A stretch of 64,000 nt of DNA from Labilibaculum euxinicum (GTDB lineage: Bacteria; Bacteroidota; Bacteroidia; Bacteroidales; Marinifilaceae), in the NCBI RefSeq assembly GCF_009795715.1, contig NZ_WTCR01000005.1, positions 124,001 through 188,000 of the forward strand. The letters are read 5' to 3'. Made by a program: the position numbers and the translations under genes. A model generated the notes under the pieces. The model searched no databases and had not been told where the DNA came from. It was given only the letters and a program-made list of their open reading frames with translations. This document shows positions 28,792-39,465 of the stretch, piece after piece (position 1 is the first letter of the stretch; each line of letters begins with the position of its first letter).

Positions 28792-29187
28792 TTAATAAAC
28801 GTAACACAATATTTCGCCACCAACGTTTTTCTGACGAGCTTCCTTGTCTGTCATTACTCCTTGCGAAGTAGAGAGAATTGCAATTCCCAAACCGTTTAGT
28901 ACACGTGGTAATTCAGCCGCTCCACAATATTTTCTCAAACCAGGCTTACTCACCCTTTTAAGATTTTTGATCGCGGAAATTTTTGTCTCAGGATTGTATT
29001 TCAAAGCAATTTTAATAGTGCCTTGAACTCCGTCATCAACAAACTTGTAATTAAGGATATAACCTTTATCCTTAAGAATTTTTGTCATTTCTTTTTTCAC
29101 GTTAGATGCAGGAACGTCAACCACTTTGTGATTGGCCATAATCCCGTTTCTTAGACGTGTAAGAAAATCTGCTATTGGATCTGTCAT
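28792..29187 (-). CDS. rpsH: 30S ribosomal protein S8
   Basis: Primary 16S rRNA-binding protein. The start was placed at 29187 ([20 protein letters not shown], the standard S8 beginning), giving 131 residues; the frame runs further upstream only by chance, through a hairpin region. C-terminal motif [22 protein letters not shown] is typical. In E. coli S8 represses the spc operon, which makes the 71-base gap before this gene of interest. Confidence 0.97.
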   Translation of the reverse strand: MTDPIADFLTRLRNGIMANHKVVDVPASNVKKEMTKILKDKGYILNYKFVDDGVQGTIKIALKYNPETKISAIKNLKRVSKPGLRKYCGAAELPRVLNGLGIAILSTSQGVMTDKEARQKNVGGEILCYVY

Positions 29188-29190
29188 TTT

Positions 29191-29222
29191 AAAAAAATTA
29201 AATTGATCCCGATTGCTCGGGA
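29191..29222 (-). promoter_or_regulatory. Hairpin with T-run between rpsN and rpsH (possible attenuator)
   Basis: On the minus strand TCCCGA-GCAA-TCGGGA (29207-29222) is followed after nine bases by seven T (29191-29197), directly before the rpsH start at 29187. It resembles a weak terminator or a protein-binding hairpin inside the operon. Confidence 0.5.
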
Positions 29223-29258
29223 CAATATTTAACAAAATTGTTTTACAAACTAATCTGC

Positions 29259-29528
29259 TTACCAACTTGCCTTCTTAATACCTGGAATTAATCCAGAAGA
29301 AGCCATTTCACGAAAAGTGATACGACTAATTCCGAATTGTCTCATGTATCCTTTAGGACGACCAGTAAGTTTACATCTGTTATGCAATCTTACAGGAGAA
29401 GAATTTTTTGGCAAACGACTAAGTCCGATGTAATCGCCTTCCTCCTTAAGTTGAGCTCTTTTTGCTGCGTATTTTTCAACAAGCTTTTGACGCTTAACTT
29501 CGCGAGCTTTCATTGATTCTTTAGCCAT
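29259..29528 (-). CDS. rpsN: 30S ribosomal protein S14 (zinc-free type)
   Basis: Small-subunit head protein of 89 residues: [20 protein letters not shown] at the start, [32 protein letters not shown] in the core (position about 44-75) and [11 protein letters not shown] at the end. The short zinc-binding S14 form has CxxC pairs; these are absent and the length fits the longer zinc-free form. It lies 4 bases after rplE. Confidence 0.98.
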   Translation of the reverse strand: MAKESMKAREVKRQKLVEKYAAKRAQLKEEGDYIGLSRLPKNSSPVRLHNRCKLTGRPKGYMRQFGISRITFREMASSGLIPGIKKASW

Positions 29529-29532
29529 CGTC

Positions 29533-30087
29533 TTATTTTTTTAGGTTTTTAAATGGTAAGCCAAACTCCTTTAATAAAGCAAAAGCTTCCTCATCAGTTT
29601 TAGCAGTTGTAACGAAGGTAATATTCATACCCATTATTTTGTTTACTTCATCCAAAACAATTTCTGGGAAAATAATTTGCTCTTCGATACCTAAGGTATA
29701 GTTTCCTCTACCATCAAGTTTACCGTTAATACCTTTAAAGTCACGGATACGAGGCAAAGCAACACGCACTAATTTCTCAAGAAATTCGTACATACGCTCA
29801 CGACGTAAAGTTACAGTTGTACCAACCGGCATCCCTTTACGAAGCTTAAAGTTCGAAATATCTTTCGAAGAAAGAGTTTGAACTGCCTTCTGACCAGTGA
29901 TAGAAGTCATTTCGTTTACCGAAAATTCCAAAATCTTCTTATCAGCAATAGCCGAACCAACACCCTGATTAATTACTATTTTCGTTAATTTAGGTGCTTG
30001 CATTACAGATTTGTAATTAAATTCCTTCATTAAAGAAGGAATTACTTCTTCTGTATATTGTTTTTTAAGAGTAGGTATATAGCTCAT
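29533..30087 (-). CDS. rplE: 50S ribosomal protein L5
   Basis: 5S rRNA-binding protein of 184 residues that also contacts P-site tRNA. It contains [39 protein letters not shown] and GLPFKNLKK at the end. Its ATG overlaps the rplX stop codon by one base (TAATG), which suggests coupled translation. Confidence 0.98.
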   Translation of the reverse strand: MSYIPTLKKQYTEEVIPSLMKEFNYKSVMQAPKLTKIVINQGVGSAIADKKILEFSVNEMTSITGQKAVQTLSSKDISNFKLRKGMPVGTTVTLRRERMYEFLEKLVRVALPRIRDFKGINGKLDGRGNYTLGIEEQIIFPEIVLDEVNKIMGMNITFVTTAKTDEEAFALLKEFGLPFKNLKK

Positions 30088-30410
30088 TACTTAATCTCCT
30101 CCCCTGACTTTTTAGAATATCTAACTAATTTATTGTCATCACCCAAACGTCTACCAACACGGGTAGCCTTTCCGGTTGAAGCATCTTTCACATTCAAATT
30201 AGAAATGTGAATTCCTGCCTCCTTTTTAACAATACCGCCCTGAGGATTTTCAGCATTAGGCTTAGTATGTTTAGAAATCATATTAGCTCCTTCAACAATT
30301 GCTCGTTGCTTATCTACTAATACTTCTAATACTTTACCTTCCATACCTTTAGATTCCCCTGAGTTTACAATAACGGTATCACCTTTTTTAATATGTAATT
30401 TTTTTCGCAT
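30087..30410 (-). CDS. rplX: 50S ribosomal protein L24
   Basis: Assembly-initiating large-subunit protein with a KOW motif. The 107 residues begin [20 protein letters not shown] and contain [21 protein letters not shown]. The stop overlaps the rplE start by one base. It follows rplN by 19 bases. Confidence 0.98.
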   Translation of the reverse strand: MRKKLHIKKGDTVIVNSGESKGMEGKVLEVLVDKQRAIVEGANMISKHTKPNAENPQGGIVKKEAGIHISNLNVKDASTGKATRVGRRLGDDNKLVRYSKKSGEEIK

Positions 30411-30429
30411 TGTTCTAGGTTTTCAAAGA

Positions 30430-30795
30430 TTATAAAACTTCTGGTGCCAGAGAAACGATCTTCATATCAGTATCGCGTAATTCTCTTGCAACAGGTCCAA
30501 AAATACGGGTTCCTCTCATTTCACCAGTTGTATTCAATAATACACATGCGTTATCATCGAAGCGAATATAGGATCCGTCTGGTCTTCTAATCTCTTTTTT
30601 GGTGCGAACAACAACCGCTTTTGTAACTGTTCCTTTTTTCATATCGGAACCGGCTATAGCATTCTTTACGGTAACAACAATTTTGTCCCCAATCGAAGCA
30701 TAACGCTTTTTAGTACCGCCCAACACACGGATACAAAGTACTTCTTTGGCTCCGCTGTTATCAGCAACTATTAGTCTACTTTCTGTTTGTATCAT
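30430..30795 (-). CDS. rplN: 50S ribosomal protein L14
   Basis: Large-subunit protein at the subunit interface. The 121 residues begin [20 protein letters not shown] and keep the signature around [20 protein letters not shown] and [14 protein letters not shown]. It starts 2 bases after rpsQ ends. Confidence 0.98.
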   Translation of the reverse strand: MIQTESRLIVADNSGAKEVLCIRVLGGTKKRYASIGDKIVVTVKNAIAGSDMKKGTVTKAVVVRTKKEIRRPDGSYIRFDDNACVLLNTTGEMRGTRIFGPVARELRDTDMKIVSLAPEVL

Positions 30796-30797
30796 GT

Positions 30798-31055
30798 TTA
30801 CTTAGCTCTTTCAATAATTTCAACTAATCTCCAACTCTTATTCTTACTAATAGGTCGGGTTTCCATGATTTTTACGGTGTCACCTTCATTACAGGTGTTT
30901 TCTTCGTCATGAGCAGTGAATTTCTTCGACTTGTTCACAAACTTTCCGTAAATTGGGTGCTTCTCTTTGGTATGCACAACAATAGTTATGGATTTCTCCA
31001 TTTTATTGCTTACCACAACCCCGATACGTTCTTTTCTAAGATTTCTTTCCATCAC
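30798..31055 (-). CDS. rpsQ: 30S ribosomal protein S17
   Basis: Primary 16S rRNA-binding OB-fold protein of 85 residues. It contains [40 protein letters not shown] and [20 protein letters not shown], all typical of S17. It is packed between rpmC and rplN with gaps of 2-3 bases. Confidence 0.98.
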   Translation of the reverse strand: MMERNLRKERIGVVVSNKMEKSITIVVHTKEKHPIYGKFVNKSKKFTAHDEENTCNEGDTVKIMETRPISKNKSWRLVEIIERAK

Positions 31056-31058
31056 TTT

Positions 31059-31256
31059 TTACTTATCAGTTAATTGCCTGTGACGCAACTCCGTTACAAG
31101 TCGAGCAATGTTACGTCGGGTTACCTTTATTTGCAAAGGATTTTCCAAAGGTGAAATAGCGTGATTTAGCTTGAATCGAGTTAATGTAGATCTTTCAAGA
31201 TCTACCTTTTCTACTATTTCCGGTGTTGTTAACTCTTTAATTTCTGAATTCTTCAT
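31059..31256 (-). CDS. rpmC: 50S ribosomal protein L29
   Basis: A 65-residue helical hairpin protein near the tunnel exit and signal-recognition docking site. It begins MKNSEIKELTTPEIVEKVD and contains the conserved ENPLQIKVTRRNIARLVTEL. It lies 2 bases after rplP. Confidence 0.96.
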   Translation of the reverse strand: MKNSEIKELTTPEIVEKVDLERSTLTRFKLNHAISPLENPLQIKVTRRNIARLVTELRHRQLTDK

Positions 31257-31258
31257 GA

Positions 31259-31690
31259 TTAATCATTTGAATTTTCAACATAATCACGTCTTACGACAAA
31301 TTTGGTAGTTACAGGTAATTTTTGAGCTGCTAAACGTAATGCTTCTTTAGCAACTTCGAAAGGTACCCCTTCACATTCGAATAACATTCTTCCTGGCGAT
31401 ACAGGAGCAACGAATCCTTCTGGTGAACCTTTACCTTTACCCATACGAACCTCAGCAGGTTTCTTAGTGATTGGTTTATCTGGAAAAATTCTAATCCAGA
31501 TTTGACCTTGTCTTTGCATATATCGGGTTACTGCCACACGAGCAGCTTCAATTTGACGACCAGTGATCCACTTAGTTTCAAGTGATTTGATCCCAAAAGA
31601 TCCGAATGCTAATTCAGTACCGCGACCGGCATTGCCTTTGATTCGTCCCTTTTGTTGTCTCCTAAATTTTGTCCTTTTTGGTTGTAACAT
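31259..31690 (-). CDS. rplP: 50S ribosomal protein L16
   Basis: Large-subunit protein that helps shape the A site. The 143 residues start [20 protein letters not shown] and contain [40 protein letters not shown] and [12 protein letters not shown]. The spacing to rpsC is 26 bases. Confidence 0.98.
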   Translation of the reverse strand: MLQPKRTKFRRQQKGRIKGNAGRGTELAFGSFGIKSLETKWITGRQIEAARVAVTRYMQRQGQIWIRIFPDKPITKKPAEVRMGKGKGSPEGFVAPVSPGRMLFECEGVPFEVAKEALRLAAQKLPVTTKFVVRRDYVENSND

Positions 31691-31716
31691 CGTACTAATT
31701 CTTTAAAATTTAAAGA

Positions 31717-32427
31717 CTACTTCTTTTTTCTTCTATTAAAACCACCTTTTCCTTTTGGAGCTCTTCCGTCACGCATTCCTGCGTTAGGGGTTAAGTCACG
31801 CTTACCGTAAACTTCACCTTTACAGATCCAAACTTTGATACCTAGTAAACCGTAAGTTGTTAAAGCTTCGGCTAAACAATAATCGATATCAGCTCTTAAG
31901 GTGTGTAGCGGGGTACGTCCTTCTTTGTACATTTCAGAACGAGCCATTTCAGCACCGTTCAAACGACCAGAAATCTGTATTTTTATTCCCTCTGCACCCA
32001 TTCTCATAGTAGAAGCAATAGCCATCTTAATTGCACGACGATAGGCGATACGACCTTCAATTTGACGAGCAATGTTATTAGCAACGATTACGGCATCCAT
32101 TTCCGGACGCTTAATTTCAAAGATGTTAATTTGTACCTCTTTGTCAGTAATCTTCTTCAACTCTTCTTTCAGCTTATCAACTTCCTGACCACCTTTTCCG
32201 ATAATAATACCCGGACGTGCAGTGTTAACAGTAATAGTGATCAACTTTAGAGTTCTTTCGATGATGATTTTAGAAATACTTGCTTTTGCTAAACGAGCAT
32301 TTAGGTATTTTCTAATTTTGGTATCTTCAACAAGCTTATCGCCGTAGTTTTTTCCGCCAAACCAGTTAGAATCCCATCCTCTGATGATTCCTAGTCTATT
32401 TCCGATTGGATTTACTTTTTGTCCCAT
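31717..32427 (-). CDS. rpsC: 30S ribosomal protein S3
   Basis: Small-subunit protein at the mRNA entry channel, with mRNA unwinding activity. The 236 residues have a KH domain ([21 protein letters not shown] near 72) and the C-terminal domain with [19 protein letters not shown] and GVKVWI-like [17 protein letters not shown]. The basic tail ends GGFNRRKKK. It follows rplV by 5 bases. Confidence 0.98.
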   Translation of the reverse strand: MGQKVNPIGNRLGIIRGWDSNWFGGKNYGDKLVEDTKIRKYLNARLAKASISKIIIERTLKLITITVNTARPGIIIGKGGQEVDKLKEELKKITDKEVQINIFEIKRPEMDAVIVANNIARQIEGRIAYRRAIKMAIASTMRMGAEGIKIQISGRLNGAEMARSEMYKEGRTPLHTLRADIDYCLAEALTTYGLLGIKVWICKGEVYGKRDLTPNAGMRDGRAPKGKGGFNRRKKK

Positions 32428-32432
32428 TCTAA

Positions 32433-32852
32433 CTATTGTTTAGTACTATCGGCTTCAGCTGTTTTGCTGCCCAACAATATAGTTACATGATTTGATCTCT
32501 TCTTTATTCTATGTGCTCTTCCCTGAGGGGCAGGTCTTAAACGTTTAAGGATTCTCGCTGAATCTACGCTAATCTCTTTAACGTATAATGCGCTTTCCTC
32601 AATTCTTTGCCCTTCATTCTTAGCCTGCCAATTGGCAATAGCTGAAAGCAATAGTTTTTCTACGCGATTTGATGCCTCCTTCGGACTGAAACGAAGTACA
32701 TCTAAAGCTCGGTTCACCTCCATACCTCTTACCATATCGGTAACCAGTCTCATTTTGCGAGGTGAAGTAGGAACATTTCTCAAGCTAGCAAATGCTTTGC
32801 TCTTGTTTTCCTCCTTTATTTGGTTTGCTTTTATTCTTTTTCTTGCACCCAT
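32433..32852 (-). CDS. rplV: 50S ribosomal protein L22
   Basis: Large-subunit protein whose loop lines the exit tunnel. The 139 residues have [20 protein letters not shown], the helical core and the tunnel loop [21 protein letters not shown]. No unusual change in the loop is apparent by eye. It follows rpsS by 40 bases. Confidence 0.98.
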   Translation of the reverse strand: MGARKRIKANQIKEENKSKAFASLRNVPTSPRKMRLVTDMVRGMEVNRALDVLRFSPKEASNRVEKLLLSAIANWQAKNEGQRIEESALYVKEISVDSARILKRLRPAPQGRAHRIKKRSNHVTILLGSKTAEADSTKQ

Positions 32853-32892
32853 TTTTACAAATTCAAAATGTTAATTAAAACCAATGACATGC

Positions 32893-33162
32893 TTATCGTT
32901 TTTTCTTGTCAGCATGTCCTCTAAAAGTACGAGTTGGTGCAAATTCACCTAATTTATGTCCTACCATGTTTTCAGTAACATAAACAGGAATGAATTTGTT
33001 TCCGTTGTGCACGGCGATCGTATGACCTACGAAATCCGGAGAGATCATTGAACGTCTTGACCAGGTTTTAACAACTGTTTTTTTCCCTGATTCGTTTTGT
33101 CCCAACACTCGTCTTTCCAGCTTGAAATCGATAAAAGGTCCTTTTTTTAATGAACGACTCAT
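32893..33162 (-). CDS. rpsS: 30S ribosomal protein S19
   Basis: Small-subunit head protein that works with S13. The 89 residues begin [20 protein letters not shown] and end with the signature [23 protein letters not shown] (position about 66-88). It follows rplB by 18 bases. Confidence 0.98.
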   Translation of the reverse strand: MSRSLKKGPFIDFKLERRVLGQNESGKKTVVKTWSRRSMISPDFVGHTIAVHNGNKFIPVYVTENMVGHKLGEFAPTRTFRGHADKKKR

Positions 33163-33180
33163 AACAATCTAATTATCAAA

Positions 33181-34005
33181 TTATTTTTTCCTTCTTTCAA
33201 CAATATACTTATTAGAAGCATTCTTTTTAGCTCTGGTTTTGAAACCTTTTGCTAAAACACCTGTTCTAGAACGTGGATGTCCACCTGAAGATTTACCTTC
33301 ACCACCACCCATTGGGTGATCTACTGGATTCATTACCACACCACGAACTCTAGGTCTTCTTCCCAACCAACGAGTACGTCCGGCTTTACCACTTCTTTCT
33401 AACGCATGGTCAGTATTAGAAACAGTTCCGATAGTAGCCTTACAGGTTACAAGAATCATTCTAACTTCACTAGAAGGCAATTTGATAGATGCATACTTAC
33501 CATCTCGTGCTACGAGTTGAGCATATGCACCAGCGCTACGAGCCATCACTGCTCCTTGAGAGGGTCTTAATTCAATATTATGAATTATTGTACCTAATGG
33601 GATATCAGATAATGGCATTGAATTTCCGATTTCAGGAGCTATTTTATTTCCAGAAAGCAAAGACTGGCCAACTTCCAATCCATTTGGTGCGACGATGTAA
33701 CGTTTCTCACCATCTGCATACACTAGCAATGCTATGCGTGCAGTACGGTTTGGATCGTACTCAATCGAAACCACTTTGGCAGGAACACCATCTTTGTCTC
33801 TTTTGAAATCAATAACTCGATATCTTCTTTTGTGACCACCACCTATATATCTCATTGTCATCTTACCGGAGTTATTTCTACCACCGGTTTTTTTCATTGG
33901 TCTTAACAATGATTTTTCAGGTTTGTCTGTAGTAACCTGCTCAAAGGTATTAAGAATCTTATGCCTTTGACCAGGAGTTACAGGTCTTAATTTACGTACA
34001 GCCAT
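33181..34005 (-). CDS. rplB: 50S ribosomal protein L2
   Basis: Large-subunit protein close to the peptidyl transferase centre and needed for subunit joining. The 274 residues include [40 protein letters not shown] and the catalytic-centre segment [20 protein letters not shown] with the conserved His. It follows rplW by 7 bases. Confidence 0.98.
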   Translation of the reverse strand: MAVRKLRPVTPGQRHKILNTFEQVTTDKPEKSLLRPMKKTGGRNNSGKMTMRYIGGGHKRRYRVIDFKRDKDGVPAKVVSIEYDPNRTARIALLVYADGEKRYIVAPNGLEVGQSLLSGNKIAPEIGNSMPLSDIPLGTIIHNIELRPSQGAVMARSAGAYAQLVARDGKYASIKLPSSEVRMILVTCKATIGTVSNTDHALERSGKAGRTRWLGRRPRVRGVVMNPVDHPMGGGEGKSSGGHPRSRTGVLAKGFKTRAKKNASNKYIVERRKK

Positions 34006-34012
34006 TTTCTAA

Positions 34013-34303
34013 TTAAATATTGCTATAAAAATCTATTTTATCCCCATCAACTAAAGTCACGATCGCTTTCTTAAAAGAAGCAGTTCTTCCTTCAATTGCA
34101 CCAGCTTTAGTAAAACGGCTCTTCTTCTTACCTTGATAATTCATGGTATTAACTGCCGCTACCTTAACATTGTACATTGATTCAATTGCTTTTTTAATTT
34201 CGATCTTCTTCGCTCTGCGATCCACGACAAATCCAAAGCAATTTAATTTTTCGCTTTGGGCTGTCATCTTCTCGGTAACGATCGGTTTGATTAAAATTTC
34301 CAT
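34013..34303 (-). CDS. rplW: 50S ribosomal protein L23
   Basis: Tunnel-exit protein that docks trigger factor and the signal recognition particle. The 96 residues contain ILIKPIVTEKMTAQSEKLNC, a family-typical start, and KKIEIKKAIESMYNVKVAAV. It lies 9 bases after rplD and 7 before rplB. Confidence 0.97.
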   Translation of the reverse strand: MEILIKPIVTEKMTAQSEKLNCFGFVVDRRAKKIEIKKAIESMYNVKVAAVNTMNYQGKKKSRFTKAGAIEGRTASFKKAIVTLVDGDKIDFYSNI

Positions 34304-34312
34304 CTTTTAAAC

Positions 34313-34945
34313 TTAATTTAGTTTAAACATTTCATCGAGCCCTTTTACGGAGCTCTCTACAAATAACAAAGCTGAAGCTTTCATAATATCGTAAGTTGCA
34401 AGATCAGAAACACGTACAACTTCAACATTCTTCAAATTACGAGAAGACAAATATATGTTTTTATTGTCTTCGGCTAACACCAAAAGTACTTTTTTATCAG
34501 ATACTTTCAGGTTTTTTTGAAGTTCAACAAAACTTTTCGTCTTAACAGCTTCAAAATTGAAATCTTCGATAATTAACAAACCATCATTTTGAGCTTTTAA
34601 ACTTAAAGCTGAACGACGAGCTAATTGCTTTAATTTCTTATTCAATTTGAAACTATAGTTTCTTGGACGTGGACCGAATACTCGTCCTCCCCCTCTGAAC
34701 ACAGGCGATTTAATGCTACCCGCACGAGCTGTACCAGTACCTTTTTGTTTTTTTATTTTCTTAGTACTACCTGAGATCTCAGCTCTTTCTTTCGATTTGT
34801 GAGTTCCCTGACGTTGGTTAGCTAAATATTGCTTAACATCTAGGTAAATAGCGTGTTCGTTTGGTTCAATTGCAAAAACCGAGTCGTTCAACTCAATTTT
34901 TCTGCCTGTATCTTCTCCAGATTTATTTAAAATAGTTAATTCCAT
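34313..34945 (-). CDS. rplD: 50S ribosomal protein L4
   Basis: Large-subunit protein whose loop reaches the exit tunnel; in E. coli it also represses the S10 operon. The 210 residues include the tunnel loop [20 protein letters not shown] and [20 protein letters not shown]. The gene overlaps rplC by one base, so translation is probably coupled. Confidence 0.98.
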   Translation of the reverse strand: MELTILNKSGEDTGRKIELNDSVFAIEPNEHAIYLDVKQYLANQRQGTHKSKERAEISGSTKKIKKQKGTGTARAGSIKSPVFRGGGRVFGPRPRNYSFKLNKKLKQLARRSALSLKAQNDGLLIIEDFNFEAVKTKSFVELQKNLKVSDKKVLLVLAEDNKNIYLSSRNLKNVEVVRVSDLATYDIMKASALLFVESSVKGLDEMFKLN

Positions 34946-35562
34946 TACTTTTCAATAATTACGTATGAACCTTTAGACCCTGGAAGAGATCCTTTAACTA
35001 ATAATAAGTTGTTCTCAGGAATAACCTTAAGAACCTGAAGGTTTTCCACCTTCACAGTGTCCCCACCCATACGTCCGGCCATTCTCATGCCTTTAAATAC
35101 GCGAGCTGGGTAAGATGCAGCACCAATAGAACCTGGAGCACGCAAACGGTTATGCTGACCGTGTGTCTGTCCTCCTACTCCGCCAAAACCATGACGTTTC
35201 ACTACCCCTTGAAAACCTTTACCTTTTGATATACCTGTGATATCTACGAAAGTAGCCTCCTCAATAATATCAATTGTAATAACATCTCCTAACTTGTACT
35301 CAGCTTCGAAATCGCCGAATTCAACAAGTTTTTTCTTAGGGGTTGTATTTGCCTTTTTAAAGTGCCCATCTAGCGCCTTCGTTGTTCGCTTTTCTTTCTT
35401 TTCGTCGAAAGCCAACTGAAGTGCTTCGTAACCATCAGTTTCAATAGTTTTGATCTGGGTTACAACACATGGACCTGCCTCAATGACAGTGCATGGAATA
35501 TTTTTTCCCTCGGCACTGTAAACGGAAGTCATTCCGATTTTTTTTCCAATTAATCCTGGCAT
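34945..35562 (-). CDS. rplC: 50S ribosomal protein L3
   Basis: Early-assembly protein near the peptidyl transferase centre. The 205 residues begin [20 protein letters not shown] and contain [20 protein letters not shown] and [20 protein letters not shown]. It follows rpsJ by 37 bases and overlaps rplD by one. Confidence 0.98.
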   Translation of the reverse strand: MPGLIGKKIGMTSVYSAEGKNIPCTVIEAGPCVVTQIKTIETDGYEALQLAFDEKKEKRTTKALDGHFKKANTTPKKKLVEFGDFEAEYKLGDVITIDIIEEATFVDITGISKGKGFQGVVKRHGFGGVGGQTHGQHNRLRAPGSIGAASYPARVFKGMRMAGRMGGDTVKVENLQVLKVIPENNLLLVKGSLPGSKGSYVIIEK

Positions 35563-35599
35563 TTTTCTTTATTTTTTAAAAAATAAATCTAACAGTTTA

Positions 35600-35905
35600 T
35601 CAAACTTTAATCTCTACTTCAACTCCACTAGGCAACTCTAGTTTCATTAGAGCATCAATTGTACTTGCAGTAGAACTGTAAATATCAATCAGACGTTTGA
35701 ATGAAGAAAGTTGAAACTGCTCTCTTGATTTCTTGTTCACGAAAGTTGAACGAAGAACGGTAAAAATTCTTTTGTGAGTTGGAAGTGGAATAGGACCACT
35801 TACTACTGCACCTGTAGCCTTAACTGTCTTAACGATTTTCTCAGCTGAGTTATCAACCAAGTTGTGATCGTAAGATTTCAGTTTAATTCTAATTTTTTGG
35901 CTCAT
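35600..35905 (-). CDS. rpsJ: 30S ribosomal protein S10
   Basis: Small-subunit head protein that also serves as the NusE antitermination factor. The 101 residues start [20 protein letters not shown] and include the conserved [20 protein letters not shown]. It joins the str part (fusA, 24 bases upstream) to the S10 part of the cluster; no promoter was seen between them. Confidence 0.98.
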   Translation of the reverse strand: MSQKIRIKLKSYDHNLVDNSAEKIVKTVKATGAVVSGPIPLPTHKRIFTVLRSTFVNKKSREQFQLSSFKRLIDIYSSTASTIDALMKLELPSGVEVEIKV

Positions 35906-35929
35906 ATTATTTAATATTATACGATAAAA

Positions 35930-38044
35930 CTATAGTAATTCAACTTTACCCTTGGCTTTCTCAACCACTTCTTTTGCAATACCTTTTGGCACCTCAGCAA
36001 AATGATCAAATTCCATAGAAGAATTTGCTCGACCAGAGGATAAGGTTCTCAATACAGTAACGTATCCAAATTGCTCTGACAATGGTACTGTAGCATTAAC
36101 AACACGTGCTCCATGCTTAGACTCCATTCCTTCAATCTGACCTCTACGCTTATTCAAGTCACCAATAATATCACCCATATATTCTTCTGGTGTGATAACT
36201 TCAATTTTCATGATTGGCTCAAGAAGTACCGGTTTCGCTTTACCACAAGCTTCTCTGTACCCTTGCTTAGCTGCCAATTCGAACGAAAGCTGATCAGAAT
36301 CCACTGGATGGAAAGATCCGTCAAGCAATTCAACTTTTAATGAATCAACAGTATAACCTGCCAACACACCATTTTTCATTGCTTCTTTGAAACCTTTTTG
36401 TACAGATGGAATAAATTCCTTAGGGATATTACCACCTTTAACCTTGTCTACAAACTGCAATCCTTCTCCTTCAAAATCAGCATCCACTGGAGACAAGTTG
36501 AAAATAATATCAGCAAATTTACCACGACCACCAGACTGTTTCTTAAATACCTGACGGTGATTAACAGTTCCGGTAATAGCTTCTTTGTATGCAACCTGAG
36601 GCGCACCCTGATTACACTCTACTTTGAATTCACGCTTCAAACGGTCAACGATGATATCTAAGTGAAGTTCACCCATACCAGAAATAACAGTTTGTCCTGA
36701 TTCTTCGTCAGTTTTCACATGGAAAGTTGGATCTTCTTCAGCTAGTTTAGCCAATGCCATACCCATCTTATCAAGATCTTTCTGAGTTAAAGGCTCAATA
36801 GCAATACCAATTACCGGCTCTGGAAAATCCATCGATTCAAGCTCGATTGAAGTTTCTTTTTGACACAATGTATCACCAGTTCTAATATCTTTAAACCCAA
36901 CACATGCACAAATATCACCAGCTTCTACGCGATCAATCGCATTTTGCTTGTTTGAATGCATTTGATATAAACGCGAAATACGTTCTTTGTTACCTGTTCT
37001 AACATTATAAACGTAAGAACCAGCATCAATAGATCCAGAATACAAACGAGTAAAAGCCAAACGACCTACAAATGGGTCGGTAGCAATTTTAAATGCCAAA
37101 GCAGCCAAAGGCTCGTCAACAGAAGGTTGTCTTGAAACCACTTCATCTGTTCCCGGAACTTTACCAACAATAGCATCAACATCTAAAGGAGATGGCAAGA
37201 ATGTAATAACAGCATCCAACAAACGCTGAACACCTTTATTTTTAAATGCCGAACCACATAACATTGGAACAATGTCCATAGCGATAGTAGCTTTACGAAT
37301 CACATTTAAAAGCTCCTGCTCAGTAATAGAATCAGGATCCTCAAAGAAACGCTCCATCATATCTTCATCATGCACTGCAACAGCCTCTACAAGTGTTTCT
37401 CTCCACTCATTAGCTTCTTCAACTAAGTAATCAGGAATATCCTCTAATGTATAATTAGTTCCGTTCTCGTCATCATACCAGATAACAGCTTTCATTGTGA
37501 TCAAATCAACCACACCTTTAAAGCTTTCTTCAGTTCCGATAGGAATTTGAACAGGAATTGGATTCGCTCCTAATTTCTCTCTTACTTCACGAACAGCCTT
37601 GTAAAAATCAGCACCTGAACGGTCCATTTTATTTACAAAACCCATACGTGGTACTTTATATTTATCAGCTTGTCTCCAAACTGTTTCTGATTGTGCCTCA
37701 ACACCACCAACTGCACAAAAACATGCAACAGCTCCATCCAACACACGCAATGATCGTTCTACCTCAACGGTAAAATCAACGTGACCTGGAGTATCAATAA
37801 TATTTACCTGATACTTTTCGCTGTCGTAATTCCAAAAACAGGTAGTTGCAGCAGAAGTAATTGTAATACCTCTCTCTTGCTCTTGCTCCATCCAGTCCAT
37901 TGTAGCTGCACCATCATGCACCTCACCAATTTTGTGAGAAACTCCGGTATAATACAAAATACGCTCAGTAGTCGTTGTTTTACCGGCGTCGATGTGCGCC
38001 ATGATACCAATATTTCTGGTGAATTTTAAATCTCTCTTTGCCAT
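35930..38044 (-). CDS. fusA: Elongation factor G
   Basis: The main translocase GTPase, which moves tRNAs and mRNA after peptide bond formation. The 704 residues have a full set of GTPase motifs: [26 protein letters not shown] with the catalytic His, and NKMD. Domains II-V follow, with domain IV around [17 protein letters not shown]. It lies between rpsG and rpsJ. tuf is not next to it, as is usual in Bacteroidota. It contrasts with the altered paralogue at 39466. Confidence 0.98.
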   Translation of the reverse strand: MAKRDLKFTRNIGIMAHIDAGKTTTTERILYYTGVSHKIGEVHDGAATMDWMEQEQERGITITSAATTCFWNYDSEKYQVNIIDTPGHVDFTVEVERSLRVLDGAVACFCAVGGVEAQSETVWRQADKYKVPRMGFVNKMDRSGADFYKAVREVREKLGANPIPVQIPIGTEESFKGVVDLITMKAVIWYDDENGTNYTLEDIPDYLVEEANEWRETLVEAVAVHDEDMMERFFEDPDSITEQELLNVIRKATIAMDIVPMLCGSAFKNKGVQRLLDAVITFLPSPLDVDAIVGKVPGTDEVVSRQPSVDEPLAALAFKIATDPFVGRLAFTRLYSGSIDAGSYVYNVRTGNKERISRLYQMHSNKQNAIDRVEAGDICACVGFKDIRTGDTLCQKETSIELESMDFPEPVIGIAIEPLTQKDLDKMGMALAKLAEEDPTFHVKTDEESGQTVISGMGELHLDIIVDRLKREFKVECNQGAPQVAYKEAITGTVNHRQVFKKQSGGRGKFADIIFNLSPVDADFEGEGLQFVDKVKGGNIPKEFIPSVQKGFKEAMKNGVLAGYTVDSLKVELLDGSFHPVDSDQLSFELAAKQGYREACGKAKPVLLEPIMKIEVITPEEYMGDIIGDLNKRRGQIEGMESKHGARVVNATVPLSEQFGYVTVLRTLSSGRANSSMEFDHFAEVPKGIAKEVVEKAKGKVELL

Positions 38045-38070
38045 ATTCTTTAAGAATCGCTTAACAGTTA

Positions 38071-38547
38071 TTAAAATCTAAAGTGAGCAAAAGCACGGTT
38101 AGCTTCAGCCATTCTATGTGTATCTTCTTTCTTCTTGTAAGCTCCACCTTCTTCATTGTATCCACCAAGAATTTCCGCAGACAATTTTTCAGCCATAGAT
38201 TTACCAGATCTTTTGCGTGCAAAAAGAATCATACTTTTAATAGCGATTGAAACTTTTCTTTCAGGACGAATCTCTGTAGGAACTTGAAAAGTTGCTCCAC
38301 CTACGCGTCGGCTCTTAACCTCTACAGCTGGAGTAATGTTTTCTAAAGCTTTTTTCCAAATCTCAAGCGGAGATTTTTCCAGCTTTTCTGTTTTCGTTTT
38401 AACGATTTCTAAAGCATCATAAAACACTTTAAAGGAAAGGTTTTTCTTTCCATCAACCATTAAGTCATTCACAAATCTTGTTACCAAAACGTCATTAAAC
38501 TTTGGATCCGGCAATAAGATTCTCTTTTTTGGTCTTGACTTTCTCAT
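38071..38547 (-). CDS. rpsG: 30S ribosomal protein S7
   Basis: Primary binding protein of the small-subunit head, next to the E site. The 158 residues contain [40 protein letters not shown] and a C-terminal [10 protein letters not shown] 129-base gap without a gene separates it from rpsL; in other bacteria S7 binds such a spacer to repress the str operon, but I could not identify the site. Confidence 0.98.
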   Translation of the reverse strand: MRKSRPKKRILLPDPKFNDVLVTRFVNDLMVDGKKNLSFKVFYDALEIVKTKTEKLEKSPLEIWKKALENITPAVEVKSRRVGGATFQVPTEIRPERKVSIAIKSMILFARKRSGKSMAEKLSAEILGGYNEEGGAYKKKEDTHRMAEANRAFAHFRF

Positions 38548-38676
38548 TTTCTCTTAGTTTACGAGTTATCCGTTGTAGCTGCCTGGTTCAGTCTTCAAAA
38601 ATCTCACGATCATTTACTCAACTTAATAGAGAACAACACATAAACATTAACTCACAGTTTTAAAAACTAGAATTAA

Positions 38677-39057
38677 TTACTTTTTAGCTTTAGGTCTCTT
38701 AGTACCATACTTAGAACGACGTTGTTTACGACCTTCTACCCCTGAAGCATCAAGAGCACCACGAACAAGGTGATATCTTACCCCTGGAAGATCTTTTACA
38801 CGACCACCTCTAATCAAAACGATCGAGTGTTCCTGTAAGTTGTGTCCTTCTCCTGGAATGTAAGCATTCACTTCTTTTCCGTTAGTCAATCTAACACGGG
38901 CAACTTTACGCATAGCCGAGTTAGGCTTCTTAGGTGTAGTCGTATACACACGGACACAAACCCCTCTCCTCTGTGGACAAGAATCCAATGCCGGAGCCTT
39001 GCTTTTATCGATAAGCTTGGTTCTTCCTTTTCTAACTAACTGTTGAATTGTAGGCAT
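38677..39057 (-). CDS. rpsL: 30S ribosomal protein S12
   Basis: Decoding-centre protein and first gene of the superoperon. The 126 residues include [17 protein letters not shown] and [18 protein letters not shown]. The Lys residues in KKPNSA and RVKDLPG, where streptomycin-resistance changes occur in other bacteria, are the wild-type ones. Two strong promoter matches lie upstream. Confidence 0.98.
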   Translation of the reverse strand: MPTIQQLVRKGRTKLIDKSKAPALDSCPQRRGVCVRVYTTTPKKPNSAMRKVARVRLTNGKEVNAYIPGEGHNLQEHSIVLIRGGRVKDLPGVRYHLVRGALDASGVEGRKQRRSKYGTKRPKAKK

Positions 39058-39103
39058 ATTAACAATTACTTTTTTAATTAAATATTTTTAACAATTTGGT
39101 TTG

Positions 39104-39135
39104 CAAAGGTATTATTTATTTTATAAAATCAGCAA
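39104..39135 (-). promoter_or_regulatory. Promoter P1 of the rpsL superoperon
   Basis: The minus strand reads TTG (39133-39135), 21 bases, TACCTTTG (39104-39111). The transcript would start about 40 bases before rpsL. Confidence 0.7.
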
Positions 39136-39176
39136 TTCAGCCATGTAATTTTATAAAACCCCTTTAAATCAGCGCA

Positions 39177-39207
39177 CAAAGGTAAGAAAAGCCTTTAGAA
39201 AAGACAA
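39177..39207 (-). promoter_or_regulatory. Promoter P2 of the rpsL superoperon
   Basis: A second copy with the identical -7 box TACCTTTG (39177-39184) and TTG 20 bases upstream (39205-39207). Tandem promoters suit a highly expressed operon. Confidence 0.6.
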
Positions 39208-39350
39208 GTTATTCTCTATCAAAAAAATAAGCCGTTTGAGTTTATTTAAAAAAGAGTCGTGTCTTCCAGTAAAATCAAGGAGTAAAAGTTAAAAATACAA
39301 TCAAAATTTATGGATGTCAATTTTTTATGCCCTAGATCCCTTAATGTATA

Positions 39351-39381
39351 TTGTATCTAACTAAAAAGTTCATTAATTTAG
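39351..39381 (+). promoter_or_regulatory. Probable promoter of the EF-G paralogue
   Basis: TTG (39351-39353), 20 bases, TAATTTAG (39374-39381), one mismatch from TAnnTTTG. It gives a leader of about 78 bases before the ATG at 39466. It shares a 408-base intergenic region with the divergent rpsL promoters; nothing else was recognised there. Confidence 0.45.
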
Positions 39382-39465
39382 AAAACCTTATAAGTAAAAA
39401 TGAAGTTTTATCAACTTCAAACCCAAAATAAATACATTTTTTTCAAACCCAAAAAAAATACCATT

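Noticed and set aside
29188-29265. N-terminal extension of S8 in the open frame up to 29265
   Set aside because: S8 proteins begin at the MTDPIADF motif; the extra 26 codons run through a hairpin and a T-rich spacer.
21045-39057. Many open frames of 60-110 codons on the plus strand opposite the ribosomal genes
   Set aside because: They are antisense shadows of highly biased ribosomal protein codons and show no family features.
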